Assembly (NCBI RefSeq): GCF_963558545.1
Contig: NZ_CAUWHO010000040.1
Location: 1 to 19,667, forward strand
Origin: Tyzzerella sp963558545
GTDB lineage: Bacteria; Bacillota; Clostridia; Lachnospirales; CAG-274
Direction of reading: 5' to 3'
DNA length: 19,667 nucleotides
Both the position numbers and the translations under genes were made by a program. Each line of letters starts with the position of its first letter. The first letter of the stretch is position 1. Shown piece by piece: positions 8,373-14,507 of this stretch. The notes under the pieces were generated by a model. It worked only from the letters and a program-made list of their open reading frames with translations, had not been told where the DNA came from and searched no databases.

Positions 8373-8401
8373 ATAATACTATAAATTACATAAGAATTCA
8401 A
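8373..8401 (-). promoter_or_regulatory. SigA promoter of perR
   Basis: Read on the minus strand: TTGAAT at 8401-8396, a 17-base spacer, TATTAT at 8378-8373. The leader would be about 30 bases. This gives perR its own promoter, separate from prfC upstream on the same strand; I saw no clear terminator between the two genes. Confidence 0.6.
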
Positions 8402-8504
8402 TAGGAATATTAAATAAAAAAAATAATAGTAAAATATTATAATTAATATTTATTAACTACATTATTTTTATATAGATTAACTATTTAAAAATATGTAACT
8501 TATA

Positions 8505-10091
8505 TTATTGTAATTCTGTTTGTACATTTAAAGCATCTATTAACTGCAAGTCTTGGTTTCTTTCGGTAAATGTATCTAAAGTGTATTGGTTGGCAAATAA
8601 TAATATTGGTCTATCAAAATGGTCAAAAACTAATGTACATCTAGAATTTTGAAAATCTTTTAATTTTTCTATGTTATCACATTTTACCCATCTAGCAACA
8701 GTAAAGCTAATAGGTTCCATTCTTATATCAGAGTTATACTCATTTTTTATACGATGCTCAAAAACTTCAAATTGTAACTGTCCAACTGCTCCTAGTATAA
8801 CTTCGTTAAATTCGTTTTTATATACTTGTATAGCACCTTCTTGGGCCAGCTGTTCTACACCTTTTTGGAAGTGTTTTGCTTTCATAGTATTTATAGGTCT
8901 AACTTTCATAAAAAGTTCTGGTGGGAAAGTTGGTAAAGGTTCAAAGCATATTTTTTCTGTGTGATTAGTTAGAGTATCTCCCACTTGGTAGTTGCCAGAA
9001 TCGTATATACCAATAACATCTCCTGCACAAGCTATATCTATAGTTTCTCTTTCGTTTGCCATAAGCTGTGTAGATTGGTTTAGCTTAAATTGTTTACCTG
9101 TTCTTGACAATGTAACATTCATACCACGTTCAAAGGTACCTGAGCAAATTCTTAAAAATGCTAGCCTATCTCTATGAGCAGGGTTCATATTAGCTTGTAT
9201 TTTAAAGATAAATCCACTAAAAAATTCATCTGTTGGACTTACAGTACCTGTTGTAGTTTTTCTATTAGATGGAGGAGGGGATATTTTTAAGAAATGCTCT
9301 AAAAATTCTGTAACACCAAAATCTGAAAGGGCAGTTCCAAAAAATACAGGAGAAAGTTTACCCTTTAATATTAAGTCTAAGTCAAATTCGTTACCAGCTC
9401 CGTCTAAAAGCTCAATATCCATTCTAAGATTTTCTAAATTCTCCTCTAATAGTATACTATCTAGCTTTTCATCATATACACCTTTATCCGATAGATGTAT
9501 AGTTTCTTTTGTTTTAAAAAGATGTATTTTATTTTCTGTTCTATCGTATATACCTTCAAATATAGAGCCACTCCCAATAGGCCAAGTTACTGCAACAGAT
9601 GGCAGACCTAAGGCTTCTTCTAAAGATTCTAGAAGGTCTAAAGGTGCATTTGCCTCTCTATCAAGTTTGTTTATAAATGTAAAAATAGGGATTTCTCTCA
9701 TACTGCATACTTTAAAAAGTTTTTTAGTTTGTGCTTCTACACCTTTTGCAGCATCTATAACCATAACAGCACTATCTACAGAAGTTAAAATTCTATAAGT
9801 ATCTTCCCCAAAATCATTATGGCCTGGTGTATCCATAATAGATATTTTTTTATCATTGTATTCAAACTGCATAACAGATGATGTAACAGAAATACCTCTT
9901 TGTTTTTCTATTTCCATCCAGTCAGATTTAGCAGAACGGCCACGTCTAGCTTTAACTGCTCCAGCTTCTCTTATAGCCCCACCGTGTAAAAGTAGTTTTT
10001 CTGTTAAGGTAGTTTTACCAGCATCAGGGTGAGATATTATACCAAAAATTCTTCTTTTATTTATTTCTTCTATATTATTAATATTAGACAT
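8505..10091 (-). CDS. prfC: Peptide chain release factor 3 (RF3), GTPase
   Basis: Translational GTPase that removes RF1/RF2 from the ribosome after peptide release. The frame is open to 10160, but that upstream start falls inside the -35 box and has no ribosome site. ATG at 10091 follows AGAAAGGG and gives 528 residues, the normal RF3 size. G-domain motifs are all present: SHPDAGKTT (20-28), the switch I region ending ISVTSSV (67-73), DTPGH (87-91) and NKLD (141-144). The stretch W58-MEIEKQRGI is typical of RF3 and separates it from EF-G. Later regions include GDVIGIYDSGNYQVGDTL (domain II) and GQLQFEVFEHRIKNEYN (domain III). It has its own SigA promoter. No strong terminator is visible after the gene, so some readthrough into perR is possible. 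Confidence 0.96.
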   Translation of the reverse strand: MSNINNIEEINKRRIFGIISHPDAGKTTLTEKLLLHGGAIREAGAVKARRGRSAKSDWMEIEKQRGISVTSSVMQFEYNDKKISIMDTPGHNDFGEDTYRILTSVDSAVMVIDAAKGVEAQTKKLFKVCSMREIPIFTFINKLDREANAPLDLLESLEEALGLPSVAVTWPIGSGSIFEGIYDRTENKIHLFKTKETIHLSDKGVYDEKLDSILLEENLENLRMDIELLDGAGNEFDLDLILKGKLSPVFFGTALSDFGVTEFLEHFLKISPPPSNRKTTTGTVSPTDEFFSGFIFKIQANMNPAHRDRLAFLRICSGTFERGMNVTLSRTGKQFKLNQSTQLMANERETIDIACAGDVIGIYDSGNYQVGDTLTNHTEKICFEPLPTFPPELFMKVRPINTMKAKHFQKGVEQLAQEGAIQVYKNEFNEVILGAVGQLQFEVFEHRIKNEYNSDIRMEPISFTVARWVKCDNIEKLKDFQNSRCTLVFDHFDRPILLFANQYTLDTFTERNQDLQLIDALNVQTELQ

Positions 10092-10131
10092 ACTTAAACC
10101 CTTTCTATAAATTCCTTTTAATTTCTTAAAA

Positions 10132-10160
10132 ATTATAACATTTAAACTAGTATTTATCAA
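10132..10160 (-). promoter_or_regulatory. SigA promoter of prfC
   Basis: Read on the minus strand: TTGATA at 10160-10155, a 17-base spacer and a perfect TATAAT at 10137-10132. Transcription would begin near 10125, about 35 bases before the chosen prfC start. The box also argues against the longer prfC open frame, whose first codon would lie in the -35 element. Confidence 0.7.
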
Positions 10161-10190
10161 TAGCAGGATATTTTAAATTATAAAAATAAT

Positions 10191-10229
10191 AAGGGGATAA
10201 ATTCTGTATAATACACAATTTATCCCCTT
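10191..10229 (-). terminator. Terminator of the spore protein gene
   Basis: AAGGGGATAAATT (10191-10203) pairs perfectly over 13 bases with 10217-10229 around a 13-base loop. On the minus strand the stem is followed by TTATTTTTAT. It begins 23 bases after the stop of the spore protein gene and separates it from prfC. Confidence 0.85.
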
Positions 10230-10251
10230 TAGGTTGTTTACCTAAAATACA

Positions 10252-10473
10252 TTATTTTGTATAGTTTTTACCAGCCATTTGTCTTTCTTGTGCTTCAATC
10301 ATTTTTTTAACCATATATCCACCAACATAACCATTTTGTGCAGATGTTAAATCTCCATTATATCCTTGTTTTAAAGGCACACCTATTTCATTTGCAACCT
10401 CATATTTAAATTGTTCTAAAGCAGCTCTTGCCTCTGGAATATTAATTTTGTTTGAAGAATTATTTGTTGACAT
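10252..10473 (-). CDS. Small acid-soluble spore protein, alpha/beta type
   Basis: Binds and protects DNA in the dormant spore and is degraded by the GPR protease on germination. The 73-residue product carries the family core: EARAALEQFKYEVANEIGVPL, cut by GPR near YEVANE in known members, then GYNGDLTSAQNGYVGGYMVKKMIEA. The start follows TTAGGAGG at a good distance. The gene is monocistronic, with its own terminator and an upstream SigG-like promoter as expected for forespore expression. It is direct evidence that the organism belongs to a spore-forming lineage. Paralogues are usual in such genomes, so no gene number is assigned. Confidence 0.96.
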   Translation of the reverse strand: MSTNNSSNKINIPEARAALEQFKYEVANEIGVPLKQGYNGDLTSAQNGYVGGYMVKKMIEAQERQMAGKNYTK

Positions 10474-10507
10474 AAAAGTTTCCTCCTAAGAATATTATTG
10501 TGGCATA

Positions 10508-10537
10508 TATTATGCTACAATTTAGCATCTGTGTGCT
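10508..10537 (-). promoter_or_regulatory. Candidate SigG promoter of the spore protein gene
   Basis: Read on the minus strand: AGCACA at 10537-10532, a 17-base spacer, CATAATA at 10514-10508. The known SigG pattern is roughly TGMATA-N17/18-CATNNTA; the -10 fits fully and the -35 core GCACA differs by one base from GCATA. The leader would be about 30 bases. The fit with a forespore gene raises confidence. Confidence 0.5.
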
Positions 10538-10566
10538 ATATTGTAGTATCTTTATGCTACAATATA
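10510..10566. repeat. Nested direct and inverted repeats in the spore protein/lysR control region
   Basis: TTATGCTACAAT occurs exactly at 10510-10521 and 10552-10563, 42 bases apart (about four helical turns). Between them an inverted near-copy at 10537-10549 pairs with 10554-10566 over 13 bases with one G-T pair. A shorter inverted pair is ATGCTA (10512-10517) with TAGCAT (10523-10528). The copies flank and overlap the SigG promoter, so they could be binding sites for a regulator. Confidence 0.6.
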
Positions 10567-10627
10567 TATATTGCTCTAAAAGATAAAAAATAAACTGGCA
10601 ATTTATGTATTTAAAAATTTATAGCTA

Positions 10628-10657
10628 TTGACATAGATATAACAAATTAGTTATAAT
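10628..10657 (+). promoter_or_regulatory. Consensus SigA promoter of the LysR gene
   Basis: A perfect TTGACA at 10628-10633, an 18-base spacer and a perfect TATAAT at 10652-10657. Transcription would start near 10664, just before the Shine-Dalgarno of the LysR gene. Confidence 0.78.
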
Positions 10658-10659
10658 CT
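10635..10659 (+). promoter_or_regulatory. Inverted repeat over the lysR -10 box, possible autoregulatory site
   Basis: AGATATAAC (10635-10643) pairs with GTTATAATCT (10650-10659) around a 6-base gap with one bulged base. It fills the promoter spacer and covers the -10 element. LysR-type proteins commonly bind dyad sites and repress their own genes, so this is a natural candidate operator. Confidence 0.4.
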
Positions 10660-10687
10660 ATATAGTTAAAACCAAGGAGTGATAAAA

Positions 10688-11581
10688 ATGACAATAAGAC
10701 ACCTTAAAATATTTATTTCTGTTGTAGATTATAAAACAATGAGTAATGCAGCTAAAAAGTTGTTTATATCTCAACCTTCTGTTAGCCAAGCTATTAGAGA
10801 AATAGAAGAATACTATAATATAATGCTTTTTGAAAGATTATCACAAAAATTATACCTTACAAAAGATGGAGAAAATCTATTAAAATATTCCAGATATATA
10901 GTTAGTACATTTGATAGTATGGAAAAAGAATTTAAAAATAAGCATAGCAATATTTATATAAAAATAGGTGGAAGTTTAACTTTTGGGACATATATATTAC
11001 CTAATATTATGGAAAAGTTTGAAGCAAAGTATACTAATGTAGATTCTAAAATAATTGTGGATAATACAAAACAAATTGAAGAAAAAATAATTAACAATGA
11101 GCTTGATATAGGAATAGTAGAAGGAGAAACACAAAATACAGATATTGTAAAATTACCTATATTAAAGGATAGATTAGTTATTGTATGTAGCATAAACCAC
11201 GAGCTTGCAAAAAAAGAAAATGTTACATTAAAGGATTTATATGGAAAGGCAATGATAGCAAGAGAAGATGGGAGTAAAGAAAGAAGTCAATTTCAAAGGT
11301 TTTTAAACCAAAATAATATAAAAGTAGATTGTAAATGGAACTGTACAAGTGTAGAAACTATCAAAAATGCCTTAAAAAAAGGTCAAGGATTTGCAGTTTT
11401 ATCTATAATGGCCGTAAAAGATGAAATAGAAAGAAATGAATTAAAAGCAATAGAAGTGGAACAAATAGAAAATCTATCTAGAGATTTATGCCTTATATAC
11501 CATAAAAATAAATTTTTAAATGAAGAGATAAACTATTTTATAAAGCTTTGTAAAGACTTTCAACAAGACAATATTTTTTAA
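10688..11581 (+). CDS. LysR-type transcriptional regulator
   Basis: DNA-binding regulator that senses a small ligand. ATG at 10688 has AAGGAG at 10674-10679 at proper spacing. The longer frame from GTG at 10679 would overlap that Shine-Dalgarno, so it is rejected. The 297-residue product has the N-terminal winged helix (about 2-60: HLKIFISVVDYKTMSNAAKKLFISQPSVSQ...), a linker helix and a periplasmic-binding-protein-like effector domain (about 85-290) with the typical NNELDIGIVEG and REDGSKERSQF segments. LysR regulators often control a divergent metabolic gene, but the divergent neighbour here is a spore protein, so its target is unknown. The ligand cannot be read from the sequence. Confidence 0.93.
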   Translation: MTIRHLKIFISVVDYKTMSNAAKKLFISQPSVSQAIREIEEYYNIMLFERLSQKLYLTKDGENLLKYSRYIVSTFDSMEKEFKNKHSNIYIKIGGSLTFGTYILPNIMEKFEAKYTNVDSKIIVDNTKQIEEKIINNELDIGIVEGETQNTDIVKLPILKDRLVIVCSINHELAKKENVTLKDLYGKAMIAREDGSKERSQFQRFLNQNNIKVDCKWNCTSVETIKNALKKGQGFAVLSIMAVKDEIERNELKAIEVEQIENLSRDLCLIYHKNKFLNEEINYFIKLCKDFQQDNIF

Positions 11582-11599
11582 TATTTTAGTATATATTTT

Positions 11600-11628
11600 T
11601 TTATAAAACAAATAATAGACATTATAAT
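11600..11628 (+). promoter_or_regulatory. Possible SigA promoter of the lipoprotein gene
   Basis: TTTATA at 11600-11605, a 17-base spacer and a perfect TATAAT at 11623-11628, ending 20 bases before the start codon. No terminator is seen after the LysR gene, so co-transcription is also possible. Confidence 0.35.
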
Positions 11629-11648
11629 ATTATTATAAGAGGTGTTTT

Positions 11649-12101
11649 ATGAAAAAAATATTATTATTAATTTTTGTTTTGTTATTTACAGGGTGCTCTA
11701 ATGATACATTACCTAATATATCAAGTGAATATATTTTAAAAAAGATAAACGAAAAAATAACTTTTGATAATTCTATGCAAGAAGATTTAAAAGAACAAAG
11801 TATAGCAGAAAGATATGGCATATCACCCAAAGATATAGAAAGCGGTGTTGTGTACTATACAAAAGATGAAGATAAAAGTGATAAAATAATTATAGCAAAA
11901 GCATCATCTAAAGATACAATAGAAAATATTGAAAGAGCTCTATCAGCAGAGATAATAGGAGTGTCTGATTCTTGGAAAGCTAATGATAAAGAGATGGAAA
12001 AAATAGAAAAGCATATATTAAAAACTAAAGATGTATACGTTATAATGGCTATATCTAATGATTCTAAAAAAATAGAAAAAATATTCGATAGTTGTTTTTA
12101 G
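11649..12101 (+). CDS. Small lipoprotein, DUF4358-like
   Basis: The 150-residue product begins with a lipoprotein signal: MKK, a hydrophobic stretch and the lipobox FTGC with the lipidated cysteine at position 16. It should therefore be anchored on the outer face of the membrane. The mature part (QSIAERYGISPKDIESGVVYYT..., KIIIAKASSKD, KHILKTKDVYVIMAIS) resembles DUF4358 proteins common in Lachnospiraceae, whose function is unknown. The ribosome site AGAGGTG lies at 11639-11645. It lies 67 bases after the LysR gene in the same direction and is followed by a terminator, so the two may form a unit. No catalytic motif is visible. Confidence 0.8.
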   Translation: MKKILLLIFVLLFTGCSNDTLPNISSEYILKKINEKITFDNSMQEDLKEQSIAERYGISPKDIESGVVYYTKDEDKSDKIIIAKASSKDTIENIERALSAEIIGVSDSWKANDKEMEKIEKHILKTKDVYVIMAISNDSKKIEKIFDSCF

Positions 12102-12109
12102 TAAGGAAT

Positions 12110-12142
12110 AAAAAGGGTTGGTTTATAAAAATCAACCTTTTT
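12110..12142 (+). terminator. Terminator after the lipoprotein gene
   Basis: AAAAAGGGTTGGTTT (12110-12124) pairs with 12129-12142 around a 4-base loop, with one bulged G and one G-T pair. A T-rich tract follows. It starts nine bases after the lipoprotein stop and isolates that gene from the rnhB operon. Confidence 0.78.
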
Positions 12143-12187
12143 AATTGTTTTTAATTTTATAGTATATAAAAAATTGATTGTGTGTTA

Positions 12188-12216
12188 TTGATTATATAAA
12201 CTTTTTATTGTATAAT
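12188..12216 (+). promoter_or_regulatory. SigA promoter of the rnhB-gpsA operon
   Basis: TTGATT at 12188-12193, a 17-base spacer and a perfect TATAAT at 12211-12216. The transcript would start near 12223, with a leader of about 25 bases before the rnhB start. No other clear promoter was noticed before the window end, which fits one long operon. Confidence 0.7.
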
Positions 12217-12248
12217 ATTTTAAAATAGAATATTTAGAAGGTAAAGAA

Positions 12249-13010
12249 ATGATTAAAAGTGTAAATGACATAAAAGAAGAATTTAAAAACACACCATTAA
12301 ATAATATATCTAAATTAATAGAAGTATATACAAATGATAGTAGAAAAAGTGTACAAAATATAATATACAATTATAAAAATAAAATTATAAAATATGAGCA
12401 AGAATTATTAAGAATAGAAAATATGAAAAAATATGAAAAGAAGGCATATTTAGAGGGTAGAAAAATAATAGCCGGTATAGACGAAGTAGGTCGTGGGCCT
12501 TTTGCAGGGCCAGTTGTAACAGCTTGCGTTGTTTTGCCACAAGATTTTAATGTTTTAGGTATTAATGATTCTAAAAAGATAAGTGAACAAAAAAGAAAAG
12601 AGCTATTTATTAAAATAAAAGAAAATGCTCTGGATATATCTATAAATATGGAAGATTATGATATAATAGATAGCATAAATATTTTAGAAGCTACAAAAAA
12701 ATCTATGCTAAAGAATATAGAAGATTTAAAAAAGAGACCAGATTATCTTATTTTAGATGCTATTAATCTTGATATAGATATTCCATATATATCAATCCCT
12801 AAAGCAGATGAAAATAGTATATCTGTTGCGGCTGCTAGCATTATAGCAAAAGTTACTAGAGATGAATATATGAAAGAAATGCATCAAAATTATCCACAAT
12901 ATAAATTTAATATTAATAAAGGTTATGGTACTAAAGAGCATATAGAGGCTATAAAAATGTATGGACCTTGCCCTATACATAGGAAAACATTTATAAAAAA
13001 ATATATATAA
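12249..13010 (+). CDS. rnhB: Ribonuclease HII
   Basis: Removes misincorporated ribonucleotides and RNA from RNA-DNA hybrids in DNA. The 253-residue product has the family signature GIDEVGRGPFAGPVV with catalytic D78 and E79. D170 in LILDA and D187 in KADENS complete the DEDD metal site. NDSKKISE and SVAAASIIAKVTRD are also typical. A helical N-terminal extension of about 70 residues precedes the core, as in B. subtilis RNase HII (255 residues). The ribosome site AGAAGG lies six bases before the ATG. It is the first gene of the operon and is followed by an FlhB-like gene and yraN, an order known around rnhB in other Firmicutes. Confidence 0.96.
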   Translation: MIKSVNDIKEEFKNTPLNNISKLIEVYTNDSRKSVQNIIYNYKNKIIKYEQELLRIENMKKYEKKAYLEGRKIIAGIDEVGRGPFAGPVVTACVVLPQDFNVLGINDSKKISEQKRKELFIKIKENALDISINMEDYDIIDSINILEATKKSMLKNIEDLKKRPDYLILDAINLDIDIPYISIPKADENSISVAAASIIAKVTRDEYMKEMHQNYPQYKFNINKGYGTKEHIEAIKMYGPCPIHRKTFIKKYI

Positions 13011-13043
13011 TTTTGCTACAAATAGTAAAAGGAAATGATTTTT

Positions 13044-13352
13044 ATGAAAAATGAAAAAAATATAAAAAATAAAAAAGCAGTAGCGTTAAAGTATAACTCT
13101 CAAATGACAGCACCTAAAGTTATAGCTAAAGGACAAGGGTATTTAGCAGAAAAAATATTAGAAACTGCTAAAGATTCTGATATTACTGTGTATGAAAATA
13201 AAGAATTAGTAGAAGAATTAGAAAAAATAGATTTAGGGCTTAACATACCACCACATCTTTATGAAGTTGTTGCTCAGGTTTTATTATTTGTAAGTAATTT
13301 AGATAAAAAGGAAGAATATAAAAAAAATGCAAAACAACAGGCAAATAGGTAG
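13044..13352 (+). CDS. Stand-alone FlhB C-terminal-domain-like protein (YlqH-like)
   Basis: The 102-residue soluble protein matches the part of the export-switch protein FlhB that follows its self-cleavage site: KKAVALKYNSQMTAPKVIAKGQGYLAEKILETA, then ENKELVEELEKIDLGLNIPPHLYEVVAQVLLFV. The membrane domain and the NPTH cleavage motif are absent, so it begins where cleaved FlhB-C would begin. B. subtilis YlqH, also next to rnhB, is of this kind. ATG at 13044 is preferred because the ribosome site AAGGA (13029-13033) is too close to the ATG at 13035; the longer form would add MIF. The function of the free domain is unknown; in flagella it binds FliK and export substrates. It overlaps yraN by 26 bases, implying coupled translation. 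Confidence 0.85.
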   Translation: MKNEKNIKNKKAVALKYNSQMTAPKVIAKGQGYLAEKILETAKDSDITVYENKELVEELEKIDLGLNIPPHLYEVVAQVLLFVSNLDKKEEYKKNAKQQANR

Positions 13353-13671
13353 CATTGCAGAAAAAAAGGCTATTGATTTTTTAATAAATAAAGGTTATTC
13401 TATTATAACTACTAATTATCAAAAAAAGGTAGGAGAAATAGATATTATTGCTAAAAAAGATACATATCTATATTTTATAGAAGTAAAATATAGAAAAAAT
13501 ATTAATAAAGGTTACCCTAGAGAGGCTGTTTCTTTAAGAAAACAACAAAGGATTAAAAATACAGCTTTATATTACATAGAAGAAAATAATATAGACAAAT
13601 TTGATTTTTGTTTTGATGTTATAGAGATTATAGATAATGATATTACGCATATAGAAAATGCTTTTTATTGA
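13327..13671 (+). CDS. yraN: YraN / UPF0102 endonuclease-like protein
   Basis: A 114-residue member of the UPF0102 family with a restriction-endonuclease-like fold. The start has GSIAEKKAIDFLINKGY, followed by the PD-(D/E)xK-type core VGEIDIIAKKDTYLYFIEVKYR, where the D of GEID and the E-V-K of FIEVK would form the metal site. RKQQRIKNTALYYI is typical of the C-terminal half. The substrate in the cell is not established; DNA repair or processing is assumed from the fold and the recurrent rnhB linkage. The start lies inside the preceding FlhB-like gene in another frame. The stop codon TGA is part of the ribosome site of the next gene. Confidence 0.92.
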   Translation: MQNNRQIGSIAEKKAIDFLINKGYSIITTNYQKKVGEIDIIAKKDTYLYFIEVKYRKNINKGYPREAVSLRKQQRIKNTALYYIEENNIDKFDFCFDVIEIIDNDITHIENAFY

Positions 13672-13679
13672 GGTATATT

Positions 13680-14489
13680 ATGAAATTAAATGAAAAAGGG
13701 AATTTAAAGTATTATACATTTGAAAATATAGAAAAAACTAATATGGTAAAACATTGTTTTTCTACTAAATTTGGTGGTGTATCTAAAGGCTTTTATAAAA
13801 GTATGAACCTGGCTTTTAGAGATGATATTAAAGAAAATGTTATAAAAAACTATGAAATAATATGTAATGCAATAGATGTGGACTATAAAAGTGTTGTTTT
13901 TTCAAGCCAGATACACGAAGATAAAATATATAAAGTTACAAAAGAAGATGCAGGCAAGGGACTATTAAAACAAAGCAATATAAAAGGTTATGATGCACTT
14001 ATAACTAATGAAAAAGATGTAACTTTAGTAACATTTTATGCAGATTGTGTTTCTATTTTTATAGTAGACCCAGTTAATAAAGCTATTGGTATGGCCCATA
14101 GTGGCTGGCGTGGTACAGTAAAAGAAATAGGTGCAAAAACAATAAAAGAAATGAATAAGCAATATAATTCTAATGCAAAAGATTTAATAATAGGCATAGG
14201 ACCATCAATAGAAAAATGTTGTTTTCAAGTAGGTAAAGATGTTGTAGAAACTTTTAAAAAAGATTTGCCATTTTCAGAAAAATACATTTTTAATGATACT
14301 ATAAAAGATAAATATAAAATAGATTTACAAGGTATAATTAAGCATACTTTAATAAATAGTGGAGTATTAGAAAAGAACATAGAGCTTAGTGGCCTTTGTA
14401 CTATGTGTAATAATGATACATTTTTTTCACATAGATTTATGGGAGATGAAAGAGGTAGCCTTGCTGGTATTATTAGTATAAATAATTAA
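13680..14489 (+). CDS. pgeF: Peptidoglycan editing factor PgeF (YfiH/YlmD, laccase-domain family)
   Basis: Members of this family act on cytoplasmic cell-wall precursors that carry a wrong amino acid, and were earlier annotated as polyphenol oxidases. The open frame begins upstream at a TTG (13668), but TGAGGT at 13669-13674 is the ribosome site, so ATG 13680 is chosen, giving 269 residues. The zinc site of the family is intact: H79 in SSQIH, C123 in FYADC and H140 in AHSGWRGT. GIGPSIEKCCFQV and the C-terminal SGLCTMCNNDTFFSHR are also typical. It lies eight bases after yraN and 18 before the DUF512 gene within the operon. Confidence 0.93.
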   Translation: MKLNEKGNLKYYTFENIEKTNMVKHCFSTKFGGVSKGFYKSMNLAFRDDIKENVIKNYEIICNAIDVDYKSVVFSSQIHEDKIYKVTKEDAGKGLLKQSNIKGYDALITNEKDVTLVTFYADCVSIFIVDPVNKAIGMAHSGWRGTVKEIGAKTIKEMNKQYNSNAKDLIIGIGPSIEKCCFQVGKDVVETFKKDLPFSEKYIFNDTIKDKYKIDLQGIIKHTLINSGVLEKNIELSGLCTMCNNDTFFSHRFMGDERGSLAGIISINN

Positions 14490-14507
14490 ATAAAGTAGGT
14501 GAAGTAT

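Noticed and set aside
8381..8504. A terminator between prfC and perR.
   Set aside because: Only short A/T direct repeats (TAGTTAAT twice on the minus strand) were found and no stable stem with a T-tract.
10092..10160. A 23-residue N-terminal extension of RF3 from an upstream ATG.
   Set aside because: The extension overlaps a TTGATA-N17-TATAAT promoter, has no ribosome site, and makes the protein longer than the family norm.
10228..10246. A 7-bp hairpin (TTTAGGT/ACCTAAA) just before the spore gene terminator, as an antiterminator.
   Set aside because: It shares only two bases with the terminator stem, so it cannot compete effectively. It is short and could be chance.
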